Notes under the pieces: model-generated
The model's database searches: none
What the model saw: only the letters and a program-made list of their open reading frames with translations
What the model was told of the DNA's origin: nothing
Assembly: GCA_963921425.1 (NCBI GenBank)
Contig: OY992840.1
Location: 1,056,501-1,120,500, forward strand
Source: Dryas octopetala
Taxonomy: Eukaryota > Streptophyta > Magnoliopsida > Rosales > Rosaceae
Length of the DNA stretch: 64,000 nt
Reading direction: 5' to 3'
Part shown: positions 1 through 11,419 of the stretch, piece after piece
Layout of the letters: the number at the start of each line of letters is the position of its first letter
Position numbering within the stretch: position 1 is the stretch's first letter
Made by a program: the position numbers and the translations under genes

Positions 1-3000
1 GAGGTGCAAGTTGAGCATTATCAAACTTTGGCCATAAATCCATGCTAGGCATAGATAAATCATGAGATCATATGCCTTGAGGTATACATCTTTCTTGTAA
101 TAGTTATGAACATAATCCAATAGGTTTTCCTCTCTAAACCAAATGCAAGCAATGGCATGTTAGCAAGGAATCTCATTCAGATCCCACCTTCTACAGCTGC
201 AAGTCTACTGCCTAAGATCCACACACATAGTGGTCCCATGCATGGTTCGAACCTCATAAATTCTATTTCCTGCAAGTTCAGGGCTGCACATGCTTGTATC
301 AATTTTCCTTCTCTTCATTATCTTCAGTATTCTTGGACCAATGGGATGCTTCCAACTCCTACATGCAGCCCTCCTATTAGCCATCCTTAACATCAAGTAA
401 TGTCTAATTTCTTCAAGCATGGTAAGTATTGGTTTGTCCTTTGCTCCTAGTATAGCACTATTGAAACTCTCACATAGAATATTCAAGAGTATATTACACT
501 TTGTGTGAGTCCCAAAGTGAGCTCTACTCCACTGTTTTGGCGGTTTATCATTAAGCCAACCCCATGCTTTATCATTCAACACCCTTATCTTATCCATCTC
601 TGTCTTCCACCATGGTTCACAAGTTGCCATAGCAGCAGCCCACAAGACATTTTTCAATGCAAGCCCAGGATACTTAAGTTTAAAGTTACTATGCAAATGC
701 CTGACACACATCCTGTGTTCAGCTGTGGGTAAAAGGGTTTCTATGGCTGGAACCAAACCCTTATGTTTATCACTCATAAAAACCCAATGAGATGCATCAT
801 CAATCTTCAAGTCTTTCATTAGAAGCTCTAGAAACCACATCCATGAGCTCTTGTTTTCAATTTCTACAATGGCATATGCAACAAGGAATAAACCATTGTT
901 GGGATCTACACCAATTGTTGTCAATATCTGACCTGGATATGGGCCTTTGATGTGGCACCCATTAACACCAATAACTGGTTTGCATCCATTTAAGAACCCC
1001 TCCCTGCATGCATCCAAGCAAATGTATATCGTTTGAGACACTTTTTTGCCACTCTCCTCCCTTGAACATATTTTCACTGTGGAATCTTTATTTGTTCTAA
1101 ACAACTCAGCTGCATAGTCATTGAGTCTGGCATACTGCTCCACATAATAGCCTTCATTCAAGACATAGGCCTTTCTCTTAACTCTGTACACCTTGTTCCT
1201 TATGACATTTACACCATAATATTTTCTAACCTGACTTTGAAAACTTGATAAATTCCAGTTTGAATCCAATCTGAGTCTCTCAGCATATCTATCAACAACC
1301 CAATTTGCATCTGCATGCCTCACATTTCCTGCTTTGGTACATTGATGCTCCAACTGCAATTTCTTGATAACCCATGTATCAGAACCACCATACTTGGGAT
1401 TGCATCTGACCATGAATGGACAACCCTTACTGCCTACACATATGACATTCAAGCTTATATTATCATTCTTTACAAACCTCAACTCTCTGTCATTCACAAT
1501 CCCCCACTCTTTAATAAATTCAATAGCATTATCCTTGCTAGGGAAATGTTGCATTATCCTTGCTAGGGAAATGTTGCCCTATTTCCATAATAGGATTTTT
1601 TCAAATCTGTCTCTCTGTTGAATACCTTGAACTTTGGCACTTTTCTTTTAACCCTCCTTTCACCTTTATTAGATGAAGACTCACTCAAACTCTCAAGCTC
1701 ATCACAGTCATGAAAATCATCTGAAATCTCACCTGCATCATTAGTAGCAGTCACAGGATCAATTTCAGGGTCAACATTGGCAGAAAACATAGTTTCATCA
1801 CCAGAATACTCATATTCACTATCCACAAACTCTTCATCTTCATCATCACCTTGCTCATCAGCCTAGCCATCACATTGTTCATCATCATGCTCAACAACCT
1901 CATCATCACCTTGCTCATCACCACTCTCATCACCATGTTCAACAGCCTCATCATCACATTGTTCATCACCATGTTCATTACCTTGCTCATCACCAGAATA
2001 ATTATATTCACCACCATCACCATGTTCATCACCCTGCTCATCACCAGAATACTCATATTCACTACCATCACCCTTACCACCATTTGCAGTGTCAACATTT
2101 GCATCACCCTTACCACCATCTTCTATAACCTGCGTAGCTGCATGTTGATCAACCATCTTCTCAGATACAGAGACCTGTGTTAATAAGTTGAGAGTGTCAA
2201 CCTTATTTATCCCTAAACTATACTCTGAACCATGCAAATTGGGCCACACAGTAGATGACTGACTCTCATACTCATTTCTGATTGGATTTGGGCCTGTTAA
2301 GTAGATAACTGCAACCCTATTGGCTGGTACAATAGCAACCATATTAAGTACCTCTCTGTCAGATCCAATATAAACTAGGCCTTCTGACCCATTGAGGTTA
2401 GGAACCTTATAGTATACACTACACTTCTCAGGCTCAATCTTTTCCCTCTTAACTTCATATCCAAGTTCTTCACCAATTTTCATAATGTCCAATAAAGACA
2501 AAAGATCTGCTTAAAGATAGTCTAGGAAACACACCTTCCCCCCTTATAAACCCTATCAGTAATGTCACCCCCACAGTGAATTTCTATTGTAAGCGCATCA
2601 GGATCACCTACAAATAATAACTAGCTGTTTAAGTAACACATTCTTCAACATAAACAATAAAGATATTAGGAAATAAAATGAAGTACAAATTTGGTAAACT
2701 AAATTGGTATCCGTAAATTAAATACCAAATTAATGATCATATGGCAATTTAAGACAAACAAAAAATTCCTGGCAAAAAAAAAAAAAAAAGACAAACAAAA
2801 ATGGAAATCAAAAGTTTAACTACCAATGTTAAACCCTATATCTTATTTCGTACTAGCCTTCAATGTTTAACTACCAATACCCAAAATTCATTACTTTTGA
2901 GTACAACATACCCATGTTTAAAAAATCAAAATATATTCTTATACTTTTCAGTATTAGCAAACAATATATATTCTCATCTGGTGAGTGGCAGACCATCGAG

Positions 3001-3244
3001 AACAACCAAGAAGCAAACAAACATTGAGCACCACATAATAGTAAAAAACCCTAAACGTGGCAGGCCATGGAGAATAAAGGGTGGTGTACCCTATGAAAAC
3101 ACTACCATCCTTTTCAGACAAAAGATTCTCAGCAAACAAACAAAAGAAACAGAAGCAAAATGCCAAGAAAAAAAAAATATTCTCAACAAACAAACAGAAG
3201 CAAAACGTCGAATACACACTTACCGTATATGGGATTATCTCCAT
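1..3244 (-). pseudogene. MULE-1 transposase pseudogene (PB1-like, MuDR, MULE and SWIM domains)
   Basis: This is a broken Mutator-like transposase. Reading right to left: a probable first exon (ATG at 3,244, donor GTAAGT at 3,223); an intron; an exon opening at 2,608 after TTTGTAG with a PB1-like domain (LTIEIHCGGD); an Asp/Glu-rich linker of SGDEQGDE-type repeats (about 2,050-1,800); the MuDR zinc-ribbon-like region; the MULE catalytic core (about 1,000-650); and a SWIM finger (CSC...C.H) in the first 205 bases. Breaks: a frameshift near 2,530; an in-frame TAG at 1,863; a 25-bp tandem duplication at 1,526-1,575 that shifts frame; and two stops in the SWIM segment (205-207 and about 158). The first catalytic Asp, normally in a G-x-D-G-C motif, is Asn here (GVNGCHIKG). 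The second (MSDKHKG) is present. It cannot encode an active enzyme. Confidence 0.88.
1526..1575. repeat. 25-bp perfect tandem duplication in MULE-1
   Basis: Two head-to-tail copies of a 25-bp unit (GCATTATCCTTGCTAGGGAA followed by ATGTT) sit at 1,526-1,550 and 1,551-1,575. Because 25 is not a multiple of three, the duplication shifts the transposase reading frame at the junction between its acidic linker and MuDR region, and it introduces a TAG on the minus strand. Confidence 0.95.
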
Positions 3245-3690
3245 CCCATCGAAAATCAAGAACCATCCTTGCAAAATTGCAAAAAACCGAATTAACCTAC
3301 TGATTAGTCTTCTCTGACTACCTTGGATCCAATTAATTTCAAGCTTGGATCAAAATTTCTCCACTCCACTCCTCTGTTTTTTTTTTTTTTTTTTTTTCAC
3401 TTTTTCGAATATACTGCCTATGTGAGAGTATGTGACAATGTTGTTACCTTTTGGAGTCTTGGACCTTTCAAAATCCCCCGTGAAATTACTCGTTTGCCCT
3501 CAACAAACGAACACGTGTGCGACACGTGATGAAAATAAACGGGCGTTAACACAAAATTGACAGAATAGACTATGTTGGGCCAAGTTAATTAATAACTGGG
3601 TTTTATTGAGATAAAAAATAAATCGTGGACCAACTTAGAAAAAAGGTTAAAATTAGTGAACCAATATATGGTGCATTTTACTCTTTTTAT

Positions 3691-4744
3691 TATAATAAAT
3701 TAATATAACGGTAATTAAATAAAGCCCAAAAGGCTAAACTAGTATACCCAAAAATAAAAATAAAAAATTAGAATTAAATACCAAATCTCAATAATTTTTT
3801 GGTATATCATAAAAACCATATAATATTTCAATTGAACTACCAAATTTAAATGTAGTTTTTTAGATTAGGTCACAAATATGTTGGCCTCTTTGATTTGAGC
3901 CTTTTTCATTTGACATTTTTGTCCTTTGAGTCACAAATGATGGGTATTAATTAAAATTTATAAGGTTTTGACAAAATTGCCCTTGAGGCTTTTATATTAT
4001 CTTGAAAATTTGCTAATATAGTCTTAACTTTACATTTAGTTGTGACTATACGACTCTCACAACTTCAAATTTAGTTGTGACTGTCGTTCAGTCACAGTTA
4101 AGTTATAACTTAATTGAATTTTTTTTAGAGAAATTATACTACAATATAGTATAAATAGAGGTTAAAATAATACTTTTACTCAAAATTAAGCTGGAATGAC
4201 CAATTTGTCTTTGAATCACTAAACATATGATACTCACATGACCACTTCCATTAAAAAGAATTAGCAAAAGTTAAGAGTTATGGACTAAAACTCAAAGGAT
4301 AGTGATGAAATTTGTCCTAGAAGAAAATTATAGAACATGAGAAATCAAGTGATTGACTGCATTGGACAAAGGCAAGGAAGATGAAGATGACTGAATTCAA
4401 TTGGCAATCACTAAAAAAGGAAGAAACAAGGATCAGAATAGAAAAATCAGCATAATAAAGATGACCGTTTGCATGCAGACTAAAGTGTCAGTCTCCAAAT
4501 TATGGGATATTCACACAAGAAATAATAGAAATAAATACTAACCCAATATCACATTGAAAAATTGATGTTTACCACTAATTGTTCCAAGAAAAATAAGAAT
4601 TACAGCGAGCATTAAAACGGAAATTTATACTGTTCCATCCAAACCACTCATGCTTTTCGAAATTTAAACAAAACCAAAGTTAACTACTTTTCAAAATGAA
4701 TGAAGTTGAGAGTGATCTGCAATATGTCTATGATTAACTTCAAT
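3691..4744. other. AT-rich spacer, no gene recognised
   Basis: No coding signal is visible on either strand. There are short repeated phrases (TTTAGTTGTGACT appears near 4,038 and 4,068) suggestive of decayed repeat DNA, but no element ends could be paired. Confidence 0.5.
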
Positions 4745-4747
4745 TTA

Positions 4748-5094
4748 GGGCCTGTTTGCTATTCTATTCAAAAACTTTTTTTTTTTTTCAAAAACAAAAA
4801 AACAAGTTTTAGTCAATAAAACGTGTTTGGTAGACCATTTTTAAAAACAGTTTTTAGAAAAAAAATTCAAAAACATGCCTCTTTTTGAAAACAATAAAAC
4901 GTTGTTTTTTTCAATTTTTTTTTCACACTTTCTTTTTCCTTAGCTATCATCATTTTTATATTTTAAAAATGATTTTCAAATTTCATACCAAATAAGTTTT
5001 AAAATTATAAAAATTGATTTTAAACTCAAATTTTAAAAAAAAATTCTTAATTTTTGAAAAAAAAAAAAAATTGAATAGGATACCAAACGGGCCC
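4748..5094. mobile_element. Tourist-like MITE (PIF/Harbinger type), TSD TTA
   Basis: A 347-bp AT-rich non-coding element. The left end reads GGGCCTGTTTGCTATTCTAT and the right end, reverse complemented, reads GGGCCCGTTTGGTATCCTAT, so the terminal inverted repeats match at about 21 of 24 bases. TTA occurs immediately outside both ends (4,745-4,747 and 5,095-5,097), the 3-bp target duplication typical of PIF/Harbinger MITEs. The interior is poly-A/poly-T rich with no ORF of note. On the minus strand the right-hand TTA supplies the TAA that now ends the TAF4-like reading frame. Confidence 0.88.
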
Positions 5095-5365
5095 TTAGTT
5101 CTTGGAAACAGAAAGAAGGTTAAGAAGGGTACCGGAGTCCGAATCAGATGGCTGGTGGGAAGCAAACACATCTCCTTCTATGTCCCGATTCAGAGCAGCC
5201 TGGAAGGCCTCCACATCCGCCCCTGAATGCATGGTTTCGTCCTTTGCAAAAATTACATAAAAAGAAAGTTAGAATTTAATTTTCAGTGATAGAATGTGGA
5301 AGCCAGAGAGAGAGAGAGAGAACCTCATCATCTTCAAGCAGCTTCTTCATAATGGATGGGTCCAT
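5095..5365 (-). pseudogene. TAF4/TAF4b-like (TFIID subunit 4) 5' gene fragment
   Basis: Two exon-like pieces of a TFIID subunit 4-type protein lie on the minus strand. Exon 1 (5,365-5,324) encodes MDPSIMKKLLEDDE, followed by a GTTCTC donor and a CT/AG microsatellite. Exon 2 opens at 5,241 after TTTGCAAAG in the same phase and reads [20 protein letters not shown] and onward, the characteristic N-terminus of plant TAF4 proteins as I know the family. The frame stops at a TAA created at the MITE junction (5,095-5,097), about 61 residues in all. The family's RST and histone-fold regions are absent. In plants TAF4 acts within TFIID at RNA polymerase II promoters; this copy can only be a relic or a transposon-captured fragment. 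Identification rests on recall of the family, not on a search. Confidence 0.7.
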
Positions 5366-5844
5366 GATGAGAATTGAATGAATCAAAATTAGGATCGCTA
5401 CTAATTTTGGGTTCCCACTTGCCAATGTCATTGTCAACCAAATCAATCAGGCCCCAGGGATGCTAACACTTGCAGTTTTCCAGGCCCTTTCAATCAAACG
5501 CCGAACCTAATTAATTAATAAACAGAAAAGTATACACTAGTAGAAAACAGTTATCAGCTAATAAGATCAACAAAGAAATAAAGAAAGAGACTTAATGAAG
5601 CAATTGATTTAAGCTTGCAATACACATGCATACCCCTTCAATTTGACCAGATGTGGATATTTATAACACCTCAAGCATTAACTATCGAAGAAGAAGAATT
5701 GAAGAACTGAAGAATTGATAAATTGAAGAAGAATTGTACAATGAAGACGAAGAAGCAGGGGTGAAAGAACAGAACAAAGGAAGGAAGACGAAGTTGTAAT
5801 CAGTTTATTGGAGAGCCCAAGAAGAATAAGGGAAAGAGGGGGCT
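5366..5844 (-). other. Leader-like sequence upstream of the TAF4 fragment
   Basis: On the minus strand this is pyrimidine-rich (TCTTCTTC, CTTCGTCTTC runs at about 5,680-5,800), as expected of a plant 5' UTR. No ORF is supported. It probably travelled with the TAF4-like fragment. Confidence 0.35.
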
Positions 5845-6520
5845 ATTTGGACCACCCTAACTTGCTTAGTTGATCACTCTAACATATTTTAGCCCAATTT
5901 TTCCTATTTTACCCTTTACAATTAAAAGAAAAATATATGAAAAAACAACCAAACCCATCTGATCACACCCCTCCTCTTTTCCAGTGAACGGCGGGGCGTG
6001 GGTTTCTCCATCGTCGAGGCCCCGAGCACCGAGTCAGAGCACCCACTAGCCGCAGATCGTCCTTGTTGCCGCCATCAAATCTCTGAGCACATGTGAGCAG
6101 CAGATCGTCCTTGCTGCCGTCGAGGGTCTGCACGACTGACGAGTTGACGATGGCCACTGTCTTGTCTTGGGACTAGCAGGGAGGTGGGAGGCGGTGGTAG
6201 GAAGGGGGAGTTTGGTTTGAGTTCTGGGTTTTGGGTTTCTTGCAGAGGGTCTGATTGGAGAGGGACGATGGAGTCAGGGTGGTTCTGGGTTTGTTTGCAG
6301 TGGCGGTTTTGAAGGGAGTCGTGGGGAATAGGAAAGGGGTGATGGGGAATGGGAAGGGGGTGGCAGTGGAGGTGGCTTGGTTGGCACAGAAGGTGGGGAT
6401 CGGGTAGGGAGTTGCTATTGGGTATTTTGATTTTTTTGATTTGTTAATTTTAGTAAGGGCAAAATTGGAATTATAACAAAATATTGATTTAAGGTGGTGA
6501 ACTCAGTAAAATGGAGTGGT
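5845..6520. mobile_element. Possible small Mutator-like or Pack-MULE-like element
   Basis: The two edges (about 5,845-5,925 and the reverse complement of 6,430-6,520) share a loose inverted similarity: CTTAGTTGATCAC against CTGAGTTCACCAC, and TTTTACCCTTTAC against TTTTGCCCTTAC. Between them lies a 450-bp block much richer in G and C than its surroundings, with an internal duplication of GCAGATCGTCCTTG (6,051 and 6,101). GC-rich filler between Mutator-type ends is what Pack-MULEs look like. The ends are only about 65% alike by eye and no target duplication was found, so this is tentative. Confidence 0.35.
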
Positions 6521-6949
6521 CGGCGTAGCCTCCCCCTAAGGGAAAGGGGAGAGCTGTACAAACACGGGTGGGCTTAGTGTTAAGGTTGTTCCTTATGGCT
6601 ATTGGGTTGACTTATGCCTATGGGCTATTGGCTATGCCGCTATGGGGCTATTGGGTTTAAAACTTTGGGAATAATTACAATTTGCACCCTTCAAGTTTGG
6701 ATGTATTTCACTTTATACGTACTATGATGTTTAAGAAGGGTCAAAATGGTATAGGATGTTTTAAAACGTTGCAATTTATGCTTTTTGTAAGTTTTACAAC
6801 TGTGAGTCCAATTTTCTCGACAAGGACAAGTTTGAAGGGTGCGGTTTTGTTACCGATGAAAAATATTTGTGCATGAATACAGAAGAAATATGTTAGCCTT
6901 TAGATGCAATAAATGACTATAATTAAAAAATAAAATCACAGCCTCTTTT
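6521..6949. other. Spacer, no gene recognised
   Basis: The block at 6,590-6,660 repeats GGCTATTGG and GCTATGGGGCTATTGGG. From 6,668 the text AATTACAATTTGCACCC resembles a degraded transposon end. No coding signal is convincing. Confidence 0.4.
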
Positions 6950-9905
6950 AAAAAAGGCTTATTTGTACATTTGGCACCTAACTTTAAGCTTTTGTCTCAA
7001 TTTACCCCCTTAAATTTTTTTGTCTCACATAACCCCCTAAACTTTATATCTGTGTCCCAAATTGCCCTATTCCGTCAACTCCATCCTTATCTCCGTCTGA
7101 AATGCTGAGGTGGCGTGGGTAATATTGTCTTTTCAGCCACATTAGTGCCACATGAGGGTCTACTCATCCATTGTGGGCCCCAGAGTGCCACGTTGGCATC
7201 CAATTGGCCAGGGCTGAGCCAGTACTCAGTAGAAGATGAAAAGTTTGGATTTTTTATGGATGAATTGATTAAAGGCAGTTGGGATTTAGGGTTGTAAAGT
7301 AACTTTGGTTGTTTGGTAGAAAGAGTAAAGTCGAGAGTAAGTACATCACCCCAGAGTTTCGATAAAGGCAGAGAATTGACCAGAGAGTACATCACCCCAG
7401 AGATTCGATAAAGGCAAAGAATCGAATCTGAGAATGACGATTCTCAGAAAATGTGGTACACCTGAACCAGAGGAAAGTAAGTGGACCAAATCGATCTAGG
7501 GTTTTGTTTATGTTGATGTTTTGGCTTTTTCTATGATGTGTGGGGTGATTTGAAAAAAAATATGATTTTTTATGATTTTTCTGTGTTGTGTGGGTGTGAT
7601 TCGAAAAAAGAATAGGGTTTTTTTATGCCTTTATGCTGTCGGTTTGGGTGTGATTCAATAAAGTCATGGATTTTTTTATGCTTTTCGTTTCTATTTGGGT
7701 GTGGTCCCTTTGCAACTATTTTGTTAGTCCTTTTCTCTGTAGAAATTATTGTTATATCTTGTTATTTTGTCTCCATGTGCACTTAAATATAAAAATCAGA
7801 TATGGTCCCGATAAATAATGATATTGAATGTTGATTGGGTTGGTTGAAATTTTTTATTTAGCTTGGTTGTTGTGTACTTATTATAGTTGTAGTTGCTTGC
7901 AGTATTGATAGTTAATGTGTTGGTGTTTTGTTTTATGTTTTTAGTTGATGAGGAAAAAGTTAGTTTAAAGGTATATCATGGTGGTGATCTAGTGAAAATG
8001 GTGAATGTATGGAGATATGTCGGTGGTCATCTTACATACTTTGACCACGTGTGTGTAGACTTTGTGTCTTTATTAGAGTTGGATGTCATGGCAAAAATAC
8101 TGGGTTACAAGTAGGGTGTGAGTTACTGGGTGTTGGAGAATAATGAGGCTCAACAGTTAGAGGCTAAGCAGTTAGTAAGTGACAGTATGGTGCTCGATGC
8201 CATTGGTAGAATTCCAGTTGGAAGGCATAGAGAGATAGTCATCTACTTTAAGCACTCTAATGATTTCATTGAGGATAACAACTTGCAGCATTTAGTAATT
8301 GAACTAGTAGAGGATGAGGAGAATGAGGTTGCTAGAGCTGATGAGGAAACTGAGGATAATGAGGTGCAATTAAAAGAATGCAATGGTAAAAATGCACCTG
8401 AACTCCATGCAGCAAAAGATGCTTCAAATGGAGGTGTTGAGGGTGTTGAGTCAAACATAGCACCAGATGGAGTGGAAGATGAGAGTGGAGACTTTAAGAG
8501 AGAGAAAAGGCGCAAAGGCAAACACCAAGTGGTGGATAATGAAACTGGTGATGCAAACAATGAATCTAAAAGTGATGAAGATGATGATGAGGACCCTGAT
8601 TTTATAGATGAGTTCTATGAGCAGAGTGATGAGGAGCTAAGATTGTTGAAAGAGGACCAAAGGATCTATGAGAGTTATGTAGACCTTGATGATGTAGATG
8701 TTGACCCTGACTTTCCTTTGGATAATTATGTGCCATCAGATAGTACTGTTGATAAGGAGTTGAGGACTCCAGATCACTCTGAAAGTGAAGATGATGGAGA
8801 ATGAAGAATGGATTGAGAACATAAAACTGTCTAAGTTTGTTGACTTCAGGCCAGATGTTGACATGAAGAACCCTAATTTTGTTTTGGGGCACAGATATGC
8901 AAATGTTCAAGTGTTTAGAGATTTAGTTAGAGAATTTTCTATAAAGTGTGCTAGAGAGGTCAAATTTAAGAAGAATGATAAAAATGTTGTGAGTGCTGTG
9001 TGTAATAGGAAGTGTGGTTTTGAAGTGTTTGCATCTAATCATAATGGCAGCACTGAGTTGTACCTGAAACCATTGAAGGAAAAACACTTTGCTCCAAGAC
9101 AACAGAGAGCAGGCACCTAACTGCAGATTGGTTAGCCAAGACATATGCCTTTGAATTGATTAGTCCAAGTTGGTCCTTGTCAGAATTCAAGCCACAAGTT
9201 ACTACGGAGGTGAAACTAAACACTTCAAGAGCTCAACTTTATAGAGCAAAGGCGAAGGCTGCTACGTTAATTGAGGGTACGTACACTACACAATATGAGT
9301 CACTTTGGGACTATGCTGAAGAGTTAAGGAAAGTGAATGTGAGGAGTACAGTTAAAGTTAAAACAACACTGGATGATGATGGCAGGCCTGTGTTTCAGAG
9401 GATCTACATTTGTTTGGCAGCATTGAAGAAGAGTTTCTTGGAAGGTTGTAGGCCTTTCATAGGGTTAGATGGATGCTATATCAAGGGTCCCTTCCCTGGC
9501 CAAATTCTATCAACTGTTGCAATTGATGTCAATAATGGCATGTACCCTGTGATTTATGCAATGGTGAAGGTAGAAAACTATGACACGTGGACTTGGTTTT
9601 TGGAGTTTCTGAAGGAGGACTTGTGTATTCAGAATAGTCATGGCATGGTCTTCATTACTGATAAACAAAAGGGTTTGTTGGATGCTGTGGCCCATTTGTT
9701 CCCTCAGTCTGAGCATAGGCATTGCCTAAAACATATGTATGAGAACTTCAAGAAAGAGCACAAGGGGGTAGCTTTGAAGTTACAGGTGGATAAGGTAACC
9801 AGAGCTACACATGTAAACTGGTTTGATGAGGAGATGAGGAAGATGTTGGAACTGGATGAGAAGGCTTTCAAATGGTTGCATGAGAAGAATCCAATGAACT
9901 GGTGT
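6950..9905 (+). mobile_element. Mutator-like element MULE-2, 5' segment (split by CACTA)
   Basis: The 5' part of a plus-strand MULE. Its start is placed near 6,950 where MULE-end-like text begins (TTTGGCACCTAACTTTAAGC, then ACCCCCTAAACTTT). The transposase starts at 7,434. At 9,905 the element is interrupted by the CACTA and it continues at 63,789 (the first three bases there are the target duplication). The 3' terminal repeat is beyond the window, so the boundary is approximate. Confidence 0.75.
7434..9905 (+). pseudogene. MULE-2 transposase pseudogene, N-terminal and catalytic part
   Basis: A Mutator-like transposase of the same architecture as MULE-1 but clearly diverged from it. Exon 1 runs 7,434-7,476 (donor GTAAGT) and exon 2 opens at 7,945 after TTTTTAG. 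Then follow a PB1-like domain (VSLKVYHGGDL...YVGG), an acidic linker (about 8,280-8,800), the MuDR region (8,840-9,110), and the MULE core with both visible catalytic Asp motifs (GLDGCYIKG near 9,470 and FITDKQKG near 9,655) and the EHRHCLKHMY helix. Breaks: an in-frame TAG at 8,112-8,114, a frameshift at about 8,785-8,804 and another near 9,115-9,120. It is then truncated after ...NPMNWC by the CACTA at 9,906. Confidence 0.88.
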
Positions 9906-9920
9906 CACTACAACAATAAC
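9906..9920 (+). repeat. CACTA 3' terminal inverted repeat
   Basis: CACTACAACAATAAC, preceded by the TGT target duplication at 9,903-9,905. It pairs with 63,774-63,788 with a single C/G mismatch at position 9. After this the two ends diverge. Confidence 0.93.
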
Positions 9921-11419
9921 ATGCTTTTGTTTCTGATATATAACAGTCCCCTTTCTCTGTAGCAAAGACTGTTATCAATCACAAACCAGCAATGGCCACA
10001 GTGCAGCGACCAAAGCAATGACAGTCTAACAGGATGGGGTCGGTACAGCACTATCCCCTCCCAAAGACTATCCGTCCTTCCTTTATTAGATGCATATGAG
10101 TTTTATCTATTAATTTGGCTGCCAATTTGCAGGCAGCAGTCAGGTCTTGTCGGCTGGATTTATGACTTATGTTGGCATGCATCTGCAGTGGATCACTGCT
10201 TCTACAAATATCTGCACTTCCACTTGGTTATTCTACTCTCTTGCTGCATTGGATCTTTACTGCTACATGGGTGCCATTCCACTCTAGCCTGCATGTCTAA
10301 TGTTGCAGTGGAATTAAACTCATATTTGGCTCTGCGATTCCATTTGGGCCACCATGTCTCATGTTGCAGTGGAATCCTCCCCTCAATCCAAACCAATAAT
10401 CCATCCCTTTTTTCCATTATTTTTACCTCTTGATATGAGTAGTCCCACCCTCAAAATTGTTAGTCTCTGTTTTGTATCAGTCATTTACAATTTCCCAATT
10501 TAATATAACATTCATTTGCATTTTTATATATATCATTGTTTATATACTATAGCAACTACATCAGTCACCACCCTATTGCGTCAATCCTCAATCATCATGA
10601 ATCTTGTGACCATTGCCATTCCTGTCTCTTTCACTTATTTTTCCAACCAACTGCATATCTCTCTGTCTCTCAATATTTTTGTCATAGTGGCTAATACAAA
10701 AACAGTTTCCAAGTCCTTTTTTTTTCTTTTTTTAAATTGCAAATGACAATTGGATTATATTATTGATTATATTGCATTATTGAAATATACTGTACTCCAA
10801 TTAACACAATTGAAAACTTTTTTTATTTTTTTACTGGAAGGAATTTATATATCCATAAAATTCTTTGTTCATCAATTTCTAAATCCCCTGTATGTACAGT
10901 ATACCATATATCTCTTTTGTTTTTTTGGGGTTTTTGTGGTCTGAACAGTATACCATATATCTATTTTATCATATATGCAATGGCTATGGGAAGTACCCCA
11001 TGTCACTTCATCGTGTAATTTTACTTCTGTTATCCAACTCCACATTGCAATTGGGTGGTTCCATATAACAGAAAATTTAGGTAATAAACATCATAAGCAC
11101 TTCATATTAGTATTCACAAACATGGTTCCATACAGTTGAGCACTTCATATTAAACAAATTCTGTCTGCTTGGGCCACACACAGTTAATTTGTCATCCTAA
11201 AAACTTAATATTTCACACTCCCTATTCATATGCCCTTTTCACATCAACCATACCAAGCCTTAACTCTCTTAATCCCATGATAATGACTATACTTCAAAAT
11301 ATTTGCTGAGCTTTTTCCTAAAGCATAATATTTAACAGTAGCATGACACTTCATCATAGTTTGTCATATTTACTATAACATATATAATACCAAAATTGGG
11401 AACAGAAACCCAACCTCAA
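9921..11419. other. CACTA 3' subterminal region with short repeats
   Basis: No gene is supported here. Near 10,140-10,380 the phrase TTGCAGTGGAAT recurs (10,302 and 10,362, each after CATGTCT.ATG), with related CTGCAGTGGATC and inverted ATTCCACT forms. Such clustered subterminal motifs are where CACTA TNPA-type proteins bind in characterised elements; binding here is inferred. The rest is AT-rich, including a repeated AGTATACCATATATCT at 10,898 and 10,947. Confidence 0.5.

Larger units (their letters stand above)
1..3690 (-). mobile_element. Mutator-like element MULE-1, left part outside window
   Basis: This minus-strand Mutator-superfamily element enters from the left edge. It holds the transposase pseudogene described separately. 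Its 5' end is placed near 3,650-3,690 because the minus strand there reads as a typical MULE terminus: a stretch beginning AAAATGCACCATATA, followed by 'no more than background' AT-rich text with TTAACGCCCGTTT and an ACGTG-containing segment at about 3,510-3,550. The matching terminal inverted repeat lies outside the window, so the exact boundary and target duplication cannot be checked. Poly-T tracts at 3,378-3,398 and a poly-A tract at 2,774-2,789 lie in its leader and intron. Confidence 0.7.

Noticed and set aside
1751..2183. Met/Val-rich and Ile/Leu-rich frames opposite the acidic linker of MULE-1
   Set aside because: They are shadow frames of the GAT/GAA repeats coding for the Asp/Glu linker.
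2954..3317. Overlapping Lys-rich and Phe-rich frames on both strands
   Set aside because: They are A-rich or T-rich intron and leader sequence of MULE-1 without domain content.
8243..8560. Ser-rich minus-strand frame opposite MULE-2
   Set aside because: Antisense shadow of the acidic linker.
1..9905. MULE-1 and MULE-2 as two halves of one element
   Set aside because: They are on opposite strands, each has its own full domain series, and the proteins are well diverged.
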